Source: Cryptomeria japonica (lineage: Eukaryota; Streptophyta; Pinopsida; Cupressales; Cupressaceae). From it: a stretch of DNA of 64,000 nucleotides. The translations under genes and the position numbers were made by a program. The notes beneath the pieces were generated by a model, which worked only from the letters and a program-made list of their open reading frames with translations, searched no databases and was not told the origin of the DNA. Shown one piece after another: positions 25,095 through 36,191 of this stretch (its first letter is position 1; each line of letters opens with the position of its first letter). The stretch lies in NCBI RefSeq assembly GCF_030272615.1, contig NC_081414.1, forward strand, positions 52,134,636 through 52,198,635, in the 5' to 3' direction.

Positions 25095-26385
25095 TGTTGT
25101 CATTATGGATGAATTGATTATGTGTGGCATTGCTATTTTGTCATTGATGTCAACACTAGCTATTATCAACAGACAGTTTTACATTGGCTGATATGGATGG
25201 TTACCGACAGACAGGTTACTAGTATAAGATCTAGTGTTACCGATAGGAGAGATTATTTGTTGGACACTTCTGGCATGTTTGGATCAATGAATTATATTCG
25301 ATTTCATGGGTTATATGCTCCATGAGAATGTTTTGGTTAGTTGTTATTGGCTTGTAATTGGATGTTATCATACACTCTGGTAAACCCTTACCGGCATTGG
25401 TTTAAAGCTTTACCAACAGAACTTTCAATGAGGAATCATGGCAAGATGCACAATTGGTGTTGGTGCAGCTTCTTCAAGGATTTCAGAATGCTGAAGATGT
25501 TCGTTGATCATGTTTCAATTTCTTGAAGACATTGCTTTGGCATGGTGGACCTAGAATAGATCCAATACCTATCTAGGTTATGGACCGATATCATGTTAGT
25601 GTGTACTCTACACGTTACTTGGATGATTCGAGATGTTTTTATTGTTTTGATCTTAAGCCGACATGGCATATCATTGTAATAAGGAATTATGTAATGATTT
25701 TATTGTAATATCTTTAGGTGGCCAACCTGATTGGTTTAGGCCTTAGGGTTTGTATAAATAAGAGGTAGAGACTATTTGTAAAGTATCATGGTTACTAAAA
25801 TAGTCATGAAAAAGGAATGTAATGTGTGAATACTGTAATATCATTCAGGCAGAGGAGTTGATCGATCATTGGTGATAGGATTGGTTTCAGAAGAGGATTT
25901 AGTCCTCCAGCATTGAGCTTAACCGAGACTATAATCAGGCATAGTAGATGCTATTTCCAGCAGTTCACTCTATTGGATTGTTGTCCATTTATCTTGAGAA
26001 GGTTGTATCCTCTTTGTAGTTAGTAAGACTCTTTTGTAATGAGCAATACGCTCTAGGTAGTGTGCCTTCCTGCAAGTGTAGGCCCCTCATTGTAACACAA
26101 TATTTCTGTAGAAGTATCATCTAACTGTGGGTAGGCTTCCCACCATTGTTTTTCCCTTTCCATTTTTTCCACGTACAAATCATGGTGTTATGTGGTATGG
26201 TTGCTTTGCATTGATTATCTGGTTAATTGTTAAGTTGTATTGTTTACCGATATCTGTTTCTACCGACATCTTTTTGTGATCTACGTGTACTTGACCTATT
26301 TAAGGTTATATTCTGGATTAAAAGCTATAATCTATTAACAACTGATTCACGCCCCCCTCTCAGCTGTTCACCATTTATCCTAACA
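25095..26385 (+). repeat. Copia 3' LTR
   Basis: It begins TGTTGTCATTATGGATGAAT and ends TTATCCTAACA, followed by the target duplication AATTC. It has the same 1291-base length as the 5' LTR, with many substitutions and a few balanced small indels. TATAAATA is at 25753-25760. Confidence 0.93.
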
Positions 26386-26390
26386 AATTC

Positions 26391-27043
26391 ATATGGTAAG
26401 GTTTTGAGGACATTTTTATTTGTATCATACATTATTATAGTTCAATTCTCTAGTGGTATTTCTGTTTTGTAAGTGAGTTATGTTGGTCTATGCTTTGTAT
26501 GTTCAGTTTTGTTTGCCCAATTGGATTATCTTGTTTGGATCATACTTTTTGGTCCAAATATGCATTAGAGGTTGAGTTAGAATATTATCATGTGCCTCAC
26601 CATGGTGTGTGGAGATCTGCGTTAAGTGATTTGCATTAGAAGGTGTTTGAGTCGATCAATTGTTGAGTTTTATTGTTTATCTACACATTACGTTTGGTAT
26701 CAAATTTGGAGGATGTGCTAGCATGTGCAGTTCATTGGATTCAACTTAGAAGGATGTGTTGTGATGGATTTGAGTCCCCTCTATCTCCTAGAGTGGACCA
26801 CACTGAATGTTTTTGGTTCGTGTAGCCGATTTTGTGTAATATTGTATACTTTGTCTGTGGCTAACCCTCATCTAGGTTTTTGATGATCTAACTTGTATTT
26901 AAGGAGTGCAGATGTATGAGTTGTGAGATAGAAAGTGTGTGAATTAATATGAATTGAAAGTGAATGATGTGCAAGCATATTTGGTACAAAAAATTGCAAA
27001 AGCTGGTTTGTGAAGTGCTTTGATGATTATATATTTAGTGCAC
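26391..27043. other. Right flank of the copia insertion, no gene
   Basis: This continues the sequence interrupted by the copia element. A TATA-like TATTTAAGG lies at 26897. No reading frame is convincing. It may be the rest of the older copia-type LTR noted at 18543-19326, but no end can be defined. Confidence 0.4.
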
Positions 27044-27332
27044 AAGGGCTTCACTGATTAGGCAATATTATATCATGTGCGTTCATATTGGGGGATTTAA
27101 TATCCCAAAAATGAGGGTACAATATATTGCCTATTGGTGAAAATAAGGGGTTTTAAATTCGGGCTAAGAAAAAATGCAATATTTGGTGAAAATAGGGGGG
27201 CTTTTAATTCCAATTGTGTATTGGGAGGGGGTGACAAAAAAGGAAATGAGGGAAAGAATTTTTGAAAATAGGGGGATTCTTTAGTATGTCATGAACGCAC
27301 GTGATATAACCCAGGTTCACTAAGTGAATCCC
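27044..27332. mobile_element. MITE-like unit with imperfect terminal inverted repeats
   Basis: TTATATCATGTGCGTTCAT (27068-27086) is matched at 18 of 19 positions by the reverse complement at 27291-27309. Further out GGGCTTCACT (27046-27055) pairs with AGTGAATCCC (27323-27332), one mismatch. The interior of about 200 bases is G-rich with repeated TGAAAATAGGGGG words and has no reading frame. I could not find target-site duplications, so the superfamily is unknown and the outer limits are approximate. Confidence 0.5.
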
Positions 27333-28390
27333 TCATGATTTAGTATGACGGTGCTCTAAGATAGTGGTTGATTTCACATGTGTTTGTCATGATATTAGTC
27401 ACTTGACACAGTGGTCCAAGGACAATTTCATGATCAAGAGATTATTTATTATTTTAGTTGTCCTATTCTTTCAGTTGCTAGAAGATAGTGAGTCTCTTGG
27501 CATCTTTTTGAAGAACACAAATAGACACTGAGAGGGGAGGGTGTGAATCAGTGTATTATAAAAACTGTTAATCTATGTGTGAAAATACTAAAACCAAAAA
27601 GCAATTAAGAACAAACACACACACATAAATCAAACCACAACACCAGATTTACGAGGAAAACCCAAAGTGGGAAAAACCTTGGTGAGAATAGCTGTTGGTG
27701 TCTACTGCTCCAATTCAACCTCACAATGAAAACACTTGTATAATATATTTAGGGTACCAACCCAAGGAGCACCAAACTCTATTGATTTTGAGCACATACC
27801 CTTACTTTGAGCACCCACTCAGAGAATTGCAATGATTAAAAGGATTACAGTTTTATCTCCTTGTTACAAATGTAATTTTGTAACTCACAGTTTTATTGTC
27901 TCCTTTGTTTTCTTGATCCTCTGCACCCTACTCTTCTCTTCAAATTTGTCTCCTCTATCTTTTGGTCTCTGAGTTTTCTCTGTTCTCAACACATTGCTCT
28001 CTATCTCTTCTACTCTTTGTCTCTACTTCACCTTGCTCAATATTCTCTCCTCTCTCTATTTTCTGCCTATCTGCTTTTGTAGCTTCTCCTTTTTCTTGGC
28101 AACAACTCCCTCCACTTTTTACCACATCTCACACGTATTCAAGTTGAGATTTTTATTTCCACCTCTATCTCCGTCTCAACAAACTAATTACCTCAGTTAG
28201 ATCACATTTAACTCCTTGCTTGATCAACTTTGCATTGAAGAATGTTTTCCCTCAAAATTATTTTGTTTCTCAAAGATTTGGTCTATAGCTGATTGGATTT
28301 TCTATACATTCTTTTCCATCAGATAATCGTTAATCATAAATGCACCCTCTTGGAATCCTTCTGGATTTAGATTATTCTCTGTGTACTGAT
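27333..28390 (-). repeat. Copia-type LTR remnant in reverse orientation, split by Tat1
   Basis: On the minus strand the region around 27535-27560 reads CTGATTCACACCCTCCCCTC, the tail signature of the copia LTRs. CCCACTTTGGGTTTTCCTCG near 27655 is also LTR-like. Tat1 begins at 28391, and the interrupted sequence should resume at 42955. The pyrimidine-rich stretch 27890-28200 opens several short reading frames that are compositional only. Neither end of the LTR could be fixed. Confidence 0.4.
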
Positions 28391-28415
28391 TGTAGACACC
28401 TAAAATTGTCCAGTC

Positions 28416-28648
28416 TAATTAAATAAATATTTTATTTATTTAATTATCTAAGCCTAATTCTTCTATTAATTAAATAAATCCTTATTTATTTAATTAATTC
28501 ATTTATCCTCTTCTAGCCTTATTTCTCATTTAAATAAATACATTTATTTATTTAAATTATCATTTTCCTAAATTAAATAAATATCTTATTTATTTAATTG
28601 ATCCCACTTCTTCTATTAATTAAATAAATCTTTATTTATTTAATTAAT
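28416..28648. repeat. Five consecutive AT-rich palindromes in the Tat LTR
   Basis: Each unit is an inverted repeat built from TTAATTAAATAAAT and ATTTATTTAATTAA-like arms around a 3-4 base centre. The first has 14-bp perfect arms (28416-28429 with 28433-28446) and the last spans 28615-28648. Units 1-2 and 4-5 share core AATTAAATAAAT; unit 3 uses TTTAAATAAAT. Short C- and T-rich spacers containing CTTCT separate several of them. The same five are present in the other Tat LTRs (42200-42432, about 58807-59040) and in the decayed minus-strand LTR (about 18285-18515). Confidence 0.85.
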
Positions 28649-28808
28649 TCATTATCCTTTTCTACACATGACACATGTCATTCATCTCTTAATTCCTACA
28701 CTACCTACCTCTTTCATTATTTTACTATTTCTTCTACCTACCCTCTAATCATAGCCGACCTCTTTTTACACCTCTCAATCTTATCCCTCCATTTCATATA
28801 GTGTCTTC

Positions 28809-28816
28809 TATTTAAG
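28809..28816 (+). promoter_or_regulatory. TATA-like element of the Tat1 LTR
   Basis: TATTTAAG in the context TCTTCTATTTAAGGAGATGC, conserved in the 3' LTR and in the Tat2 LTR. It lies about 420 bases from the LTR start, a plausible place for the end of U3. Confidence 0.45.
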
Positions 28817-29170
28817 GAGATGCTTCCTTCATTATCAAACCCTAATCACTCAGCCTAATCGACAATTTGGAGGACTTCACTACACTACGATCCTACTTGC
28901 AACCACATTCCGTTCTTTGTTGAGCTCTTGTGCATATAAAATTTCAGAGCAAATATATCAAGTAAGATCAATGGAGATAGGAAGAATGGAGATCAAAACC
29001 CTATTGGACATGTAATGGTATAATCTTTGCGATTTTGTTTTATTTACATTGTCTTAGGTAATCTTCATATGTTATGGTGGATCTTTGTTGTTGTTAGGCT
29101 AGGGTTTTGTGGTTGAATCCATTTAGTCTTTCAATATTGTTATTATTGTTATCCATTTTCACCATACACA

Positions 29171-31340
29171 TTTTGGCACGCCCGGTGGGACTCTTGTCCC
29201 TTTGCATTTAACCTTTTTTGTTGCAGATTTTGCGTTTTTGAAGTTGCAGATCGGACATTTTTCGATGACATTTTAGGTTTTTCCGCGTCTGCGAACTTTT
29301 GGATCGCGTCTCTGATTTTCAGGAGCGTCTGTGGATACTGGAGTCGCGTCTGTGTTTTTGACAAGTTTTATTTTGTAGATCTCGGACAGGAGCGTCTGTG
29401 TTTTATAAGTGTGTCTGTGTTGTTTCTGATCGCGTCTGTGTCCGAGAAGGGCGTCTGTGATTTTTGACCGTGTCTGTGAGTCACAGAACCACGTCCGTGT
29501 CATACAGATGCATCTGTGTCGTGGGTACTTAGGGCTTCAGATTTGGTTTATTTTTGGACTAACCCTTTCAGATCTAGCTAACTAAGTTTGTGCAGCTTGC
29601 CTTGGAAGCTAAAACGTTTTGTTGAAGGCCCCTCTTTCACAAAGTCTTTTGGGTTTCTAAAATTTACTTAACTTGTGTGCTTGCAGGAAGGGGTGATCAT
29701 TTGAAACAACCCAAACTACTAACAAATTTTGTTGCAGGTCCTTGGCTAGGGTTTTGAAATTTTTTTGTGTGCCTTGTTTTCATAGATTAGCAAACACTTC
29801 CATTGGTGCACTAAAATTGAATCATTGTCTTTTGTGTCTTGAGCAATAGGCTCTTTTTGTTTAATCTTTAGAGGGCCTGTCTTCCCGTGTGGTCATTAGG
29901 ACTACTAGTGAGAAGAGAACAACCCAAGTGGTAGCGAGGAAAACCCACCTCATCCGAACCACTATAATCAAATGTATTCATGGTGAAAACTATGAATAAC
30001 ATGTGTTGATTAGTTCATACCGACACTATGTCTCCCCATAAACCCGTTTGATCAAATTTATTTGATCATTTGTAGGGCGTAACCCCTATCGGCTAGGAGC
30101 CTTCTGTATTTATAGAGCTGAAAGTGCCGCATGTATGGCCACACGAGCGGATGCCCTTACTAGCACTATTTTGTTTTAGAGGCCCAAATCCTTCTAGTTG
30201 TTGGGGTAGGAGGTCGGACCTCTGGTAGCGGCCCACACACATATGGTTCTTAGTAGAGATACAAAGTTCGCCATGGGGAGTTTTCATGGGGACTGATGCT
30301 TGGCTAACCTGAGAAGTGAGTGCCGAGGGTGGAGCCAGTGAGGTCAAGCATCTAAGTATCCGCTCTGAATAGCGTAGCCTCGGGGGTAAAACCCTATGTG
30401 GGATCAACAACTATTGTCTTGGCTAGCCATAAGAATTGTGCTTGTCTTATGTTAAACATTCAAAACATTCAAGACCAAACAACAAAACATTGTGTCTTTT
30501 GTGTCTTCAAGTGTATGCAAAACATTTTACATCAAACAACACACTTTTCTTGGAGTCATTTTGGAGTCTAAACACTAGCAAACATTGAGTCCTCATCAAC
30601 ATTGTGTCCTCTTGTCACGAAAAATAGTCAAACAGTCAGATTTGGTCACAACAAAACGACTTCACAGATTGGAAAAAATTGCACAAATTTTACAGAAACA
30701 CGTCTGTGTCTGTTTTAACCGCGTCTGAGTCATCTAAGCATGTCTGTGAAGGGCATAATAGCGTCTGTGTGTCTAGTAGCATCTGTGTCAAATAGAGACA
30801 TGTCTGTGTCTGGGAATCACGTCTGTGAAGTATACAGAAGCGTCTATGTCCAGGATTGAAAATTTTTACAGTCCGGAAAACAAGAGAAATCAGTTTCGGA
30901 ATACTTGAGCTTCCTAGGTCGTTTCTTCAGGTTTCATCTAGCATTCAACCTGTCTCTGGGTCTCATACAGTCCATCATTGCTTCACATCTCATTTTACAT
31001 TCATACTTGTCTAAACTTGAGTCAAAAGGTCACTTGCTTGTCCTCATCATACTTTGTCAACATACTACATACAACTACACTTTGCTAAGTGGTCCCTCAT
31101 CAAGGTTTCTTACCTTTGGGTCTCATTTGGTCTTACTTAGAGTCAAGGTCAGCTTACCTCATCAAGAGAAACTATCCTCTTTTTGGAAGTCACACCTACT
31201 CTACTACGTACATACTTGGTCTTACAATTTGGACATTGCAAGTAAACTTCAAATTCATTTACACTCCATACAACTCTTGGTCTTCCATACTCTTTCCATT
31301 TTTCATCTAGTCTCTCACATCTTGGTCAAACACCTAGTTC
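29171..31340 (+). other. Tat1 untranslated leader with nonamer clusters and a conserved block
   Basis: About 2.2 kb separate the LTR from gag. Two clusters of the nonamer GCGTCTGTG and close variants occur, at about 29283-29520 (around eleven copies) and 30698-30860 (around eight). Between them, about 29880-30420 is nearly identical to Tat2 60350-60900 although it does not seem to code. A 105-codon frame lies on the minus strand at 30093-30410 and a 147-codon plus-strand frame at 30905-31348. Both look non-coding when compared with Tat2. Confidence 0.75.
29174..29190 (+). other. Tat1 primer binding site region
   Basis: TGGCACGCCCGGTGGGA lies three bases after the 5' LTR and begins with TGG, the complement of a tRNA CCA end. 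Tat2 has the same sequence with one change at the same place (59576-59592). I could not assign the tRNA species with confidence from memory. Confidence 0.65.
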
Positions 31341-33110
31341 ATGGTTGAAACCCATCTTCAAAAATCTAGGAGAAAAGCTAAAGAAGCTCAAGAGTCCGCA
31401 AACATGAGTTCTTATGAGTATGACAATGATTTATTTTTCAATCCTGAGCACACTACACTGCTTGACATGGATGTTTATAGACACATTCCAAATGTGGAAA
31501 ACGCAGACACTACAAACAACAAGGCTACACATAATGACAATGTGGACAACTTTTCAATACAATCAGCAGATGTAGAAGAATCCATAATGAATCCTCATTT
31601 CAATAGATTGGTTGAAGAGATAATGAAGAGGGATAGACAATACTTCTTACACATGATGGCACAAAGTGGAGCTAAAATACCTCATGACTTTGACATGTCT
31701 CAACTTATGGAAAACCGACCCTCGCAACAAACTCACTCCAACATGGATCAAAGGAGACCCAATAGTGGAGGAAATAGAGGACCGCATATGGTACCTGAAT
31801 CTCCATCAGCTTTGCTTCAAAAACCAGAAATCCCACATACACACGGTCAAACATATGATACTTACCTTCGAAGACCATTATGGAAGTCTTATGCAGATAG
31901 ATATGCTCAATCACATGCTCAAGCTATGGATCAATCAAAACAAGTGGACATTCAAAGGCATGCTCAAAATTTGGACACAAGGAAACCTCATGTCAAATTT
32001 GGGGGCAACACAATAGAACATGACGTGCCTATAGAATATGGTATATATGCACAAAATAGATATGGGGTTCCTCAACATGAAGCTATACCAAGTGCTCCCT
32101 ATATACTGCATCAATATAAACCTCCTCCATATGAACATGTCTATGATCAATATCATCCATACATGCAACAAGCTCCTCCTCAAATTGGTGTCCCAAACAT
32201 GGGGTATGCTACAAGAAATCGATCGCCACCTAAGAATTTGGAGCAACAAATCAGAGATTTACAAAAGAAAATGGAGGACATGAGTACACCAAAACCAACA
32301 TACACTATGAGAGACATATGTCCTTATCCATTTGATAAGAGCATTCCAATGCCTCCATTCCCTGCACACTTTGTGACGCCAAAATTTGACAAGTATAGAG
32401 GAAAAGGAGACCCCAAGGCACACATACGACAATTTTTCACAGCTTGCATAGAGGTAGCGGCAGAAGAAACATACTTGATGAGGTTGTTCCCGCAAAGCTT
32501 AGGCAATCAAGCTATGGAATGGTTCTCTCAATTACCTCCTGGTATTAAGTCATGGGGTGACTTAGCAGAGGCATTTATTCAACATTTCTCCTACAATATT
32601 GAGACAGATATCTCAGTCACTACTTTGTGCAATACTAAGCAAAAGGAGGGAGAATCTTTTGCGTCATTTTTACAAAGATGGAGAAATCTAGCCAGCAGAT
32701 GCTCTTGTGAAATTCCCCAAAAACAAATGGTAGAAATGTTCACTCAAAACGTTAACAAGGATATTGGCTATGATCTAAGGAAAGCTTGTTTGTCCACCTT
32801 CAAGGATGTTATTGAAAAGGGCTTAGCAACAGAAAAGGTCTTAATTGAACAAGGAGTCATTAAAATATTCAAGGAAAACAAAGATGACTTTAAAGGAAAA
32901 GACAAGCCAAGATTTTGGAATAAAAACAAGAACACAATCAATGATGGTGTTGTTGATGCCAATACCGTGAGACCCAAGTTCATCTTTTCAAGATCAAGTT
33001 CTACAAACAATCAAGTGAATACTCAAACAACTTCTAGATCATGAAGGAAGTACACCCCATTGGGAGAACCACTTGAATCAGTCTTCAAAAAGCTAGTGGC
33101 AAACTAAGTG
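31341..33110 (+). pseudogene. Tat1 gag, ended by premature stops
   Basis: Gag forms the virus-like particle and binds element RNA. ATG 31341 starts an open frame to a stop at 33042-33044. The N-terminal 300 residues are rich in Gln, Pro, Tyr and His. The capsid-type retrotransposon gag domain follows (about 32330-32830: KFDKYRGKGDPKAHIRQFF, QAMEWFSQLPPGIKSW, FIQHFSYN). The stop at 33042 is TGA where Tat2 has CGA (Arg). A second stop lies at 33103-33105, where Tat2 reads Lys. Tat2 runs straight on into protease, so gag and pol were one frame in the parent. The zinc finger CEFHKSKGHKTGNC (C-x2-H-x4-H-x4-C) at about 33180-33222 lies beyond both stops. Confidence 0.88.
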
Positions 33111-36100
33111 ATCACAGTTCCAGATTTTCCTCCATATGAACCAAAGGTCAAACCAAATTGGTGGAATGATGATGAGTATTGTGAGTTTCATAAGAGCAAG
33201 GGTCATAAGACAGGAAATTGCCATCGACTGAAGAACATCGTGCAAGATCTCATTGATAGAGGTGACATTGAGATTAAGGGACATTCGTCTAATCAAGAAC
33301 ATGAGATGTTTAAGGAACCATTCCCAAAGCATGACAAAGGAAAATCCCAAGTCACAGATGATCAGGCCAACTATACTAGAGCACCTTACAACTATGATTC
33401 AACTATCAATCATATCTCAATGGACAATCATATCTCTACTATTACCATCAAGAACAAAAACCCTGAGAATCCTCCTCAGCGACCCAAGATTGTCCTAAGA
33501 GGTGTTGGATCTTCTTCCAAACCTACCTCTGAATGTCATGTTACAACTCGTCGAGGTAAAATTACGTTGCCAGGTGCCTCCACTAAAAATACCGCTTCTT
33601 CATCAACCAAACCTGAGTATGACCTTGTAGAACAGTTAGGGAAGACACCCGCGCTCATCTCCATCCTTGAGCTCTTATGCATATCCCCCACTCATAAAGC
33701 TATTCTTGACAAAATCTTGAGAGATACTGCCATTCCTACTAATCTGAACGTGGACCAGTTTCAAGCCATGGTGGGATACCTTTCCATTCCACACTCCCTC
33801 ACATTCACAGAAGCCGATGACGCCTCCGTAAGTCAGCCACATAATGCACCATTACATATTGAAGCTTTCATACACAAACATCGAATAAAGCGAGTCCTGA
33901 TAGATGGAGGAGCTGGTCTAAACATTTGTACATTGAGCACCATTAAACAATTGGGATATTCTGATAAAGCTGTGAATTCAAAAAATCAAATCACCATCAA
34001 GGCATACGATGATGAAGAACGCTCATCCAAGGGCACGGTCACCTTACCTCTAAGAGTTGGGCCAGTTACAAAGGATGTGGTTTGCCAAGTCCTAGATCTG
34101 GATCTCACATACAACATATTGCTAGGACGTCCTTGGATTCATGAAATGAGGGCAGTCCCATCAACATATCATCAATGCATTAAGTTTCCTCATAATGGAG
34201 TCGAGGTAACAGTTAACGGTGATCCTAATCCGTTCATATATTGCAATAACCTGAGATCACATACGGAGACCATCATTCCCAGTAATCGTGAAGCTATTCC
34301 TTCTTCAGCATACATTGACCCTAAGTCATTGAAACCTTCGACATCAAAACAAGGTGAACTTAAAGGCAAATTTCAAGACAAAGGCATGGGAGAATACACT
34401 TTAAATCAGACCATGTATTTACGACAAGTCATGAACTCCCCAAAAGAATATGGAAGGCCACATCCTAACAAGCAAACATTCATCATGACGCTCAAATGGG
34501 ACCCTACTACCTTTCAAAGATGGGGCGAACTAGAAGAGGAAGATTTATACAAAATGCTCTATAAAGACATTGAAGAGGACACACATGATCAGATCAATAT
34601 ACCTTGTGAGAAATATGGCAAAGGCTTCAAGATTCTACAAAAATTCGGGTATGATGGAAAAAGCCCTCTTGGGTTACGCAAAGAAGGTGTTATGGAGCCC
34701 TTACAACCTGAATTGACTGTAAAAAGGGAACGCTCGAAGGGACTTGGTTTTTTGACTTCCAAGATCCACACTAAAAGGACAGAAGAGGCATCACAAATCA
34801 AAATTGCCAAAATTCAACAAGAGGATTGCTATTCCACAGACTCCAACGAATGGGAATGGGGTTCAGACAAATTCTCCAGTGACTATGAGCTCACCAAGAC
34901 ATTCAGAGAGCCAGGTGAACCCACAGAAGAGGAGGAGTTTCATAACAAATTCAAAGTTGGTCAAGAAACAACCCATGGGGAGTCTACACAGTCCTTGTCT
35001 CAAGGTTCTAGGTTGAAATCACATAGGATGAGAACACCTGTTCCAGAATGCACTACTAGTGGTGATAATTTGGACTCGCTTGCGATCGAGACTGATGAGG
35101 AGAGTGCCATCGATGACCTCGACGATTGCCTTGATATACCTAAATATAACCACATCTTCACTCTTAGCCCTGCAAACTCCGAAAAAATTAAAGGCCTTCC
35201 CCTTGTTCACCACCAACTCATTGACTGGGATTATGAAGGACCAGCACAATTTGACACATTTCAAAATGACGAAGCTATTATTGACTATCTTGGCATACGA
35301 GATGATCTTCCCCCTGGGGACCACAAAGCAAGATACACCATAGAACTCAACAACATGGCATATTTTGGTGAGGGTGTCGGACCTTCCAGTCGCAAAAATG
35401 TGAAAATAAGAACAAATCAAGGGTCTTATGGCGAAAACCACACTGTGGCGCTATCTGATCCCAAAAAAGTAAAAAGAAAGGACGTATCTGAGGGCAAAAA
35501 CCTCTCTAAGGCACCCGAAGATGGAAGGCTTGACATTCTCCCAGCATCATATGAGGAAAAGTCATCCATGTTGGTAGAGGAGACTATCAAAACAAACATT
35601 GGTACAAAAGAGGTTCCACACAACATATTCCTAGCTCAATCATTAACAGAGTCCGAAAGATCAAAATTCATAAGCTTCTTCAAAGAACGACAAATCAACT
35701 TTGCATGGTCATACGCTGATATGCCTGGACTGGATCCGGATTTGGTAATGCATCATTTGACAGTCAAACCAGGGGCAAAACCAGTGAAACAGAAATTAAG
35801 GAAAATGCATCCACAAGTGGCATTACTAGTCAAAGCAGAGCTAGAGAAATTACTAGATGTCGGATTCATACGCCCAATTGATTATCCCGAATGGATCTCC
35901 AATTTAGTACCTGTCAGTAAACCAGATCGCAACATTAGAATATGTACAGGTTTCAGAGACATCAACAAAGCTTATCCGAAAGATGACTTCCCATTACCAA
36001 ATATCGACTTGATCGTTGATCTCACAGCAGGTCAAGAAATGTTATCTTTAATGGATGGATTTTCTGGTTATAATCAAATCAGGATTGCACCCGAGGATCA

Positions 36101-36191
36101 ACACAAAACATCATTCACTTGTCCGTGGGGAACTTTTTGTTGGAATGTCATGCCCTTTGGGCTAGAGGTGCTACGTATCAAAGAGCGATGA
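33108..36191 (+). pseudogene. Tat1 protease, G-patch and first part of reverse transcriptase
   Basis: This open frame of 1027 codons starts with the gag zinc finger. A retropepsin-like protease has its active site in VLIDGGAGLN (Asp near 33902, D-G-G instead of D-T-G) and the later ILLGRPWIHEM (near 34115). A G-patch-like segment follows at about 34600-34760, with KYGKGFKILQKFGYDGKS and SKGLGF; G-patches bind nucleic acid and are known in some retroviral and retrotransposon polyproteins. Acidic linkers (34840-35150) lead to the reverse transcriptase, which begins near 35820 (GFIRPIDYPEWISNLV, FRDINKAYPKDDFPLPNID, FSGYNQI, MPFGL). The frame is lost at about 36168 by a deletion of several bases within the MPFGL region, and it ends at 36191. 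Confidence 0.88.

Larger units (their letters stand above)
19327..26385 (+). mobile_element. Complete but inactive Ty1/copia LTR retrotransposon
   Basis: Two direct LTRs of 1291 bases (19327-20617 and 25095-26385) start TGTTG and end CCTAACA. They flank a primer site matching initiator methionine tRNA, one polyprotein frame in the order gag-protease-integrase-RT-RNase H, and a polypurine tract. The order integrase before RT defines Ty1/copia. Target-site duplications AATTC are perfect at 19322-19326 and 26386-26390. By hand count the LTRs differ at roughly 8-10% of positions, making this the oldest of the complete LTR insertions here. The polyprotein is full length but interrupted by about fifteen stops. 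Confidence 0.95.
28391..29170 (+). repeat. Tat1 5' LTR
   Basis: 780 bases from TGTAGACACCTAAAATTGTC to CCATACACA. The first third carries five AT-rich palindromes (separate entry). A TATA-like TATTTAAG is at 28809-28816. Counted against the 3' LTR there are six substitutions and no indel, about 0.8%. Confidence 0.95.

Noticed and set aside
27890-28200. Short frames rich in Leu, Ser and Phe that look like signal peptides
   Set aside because: They come from a pyrimidine-rich non-coding stretch open in more than one frame.
29174-29190. Naming the tRNA that primes the Tat elements
   Set aside because: The sequence starts with TGG as expected, but I could not match it reliably to a plant tRNA 3' end from memory.
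30093-30410. 105-codon minus-strand frame conserved in both Tat leaders
   Set aside because: Seven of ten differences between the two copies change the amino acid, as expected without coding constraint; treated as a conserved non-coding block.
30905-31348. 147-codon plus-strand frame directly before Tat1 gag
   Set aside because: In Tat2 the frame starts later and ends differently (61594-61896), so the protein is not maintained.
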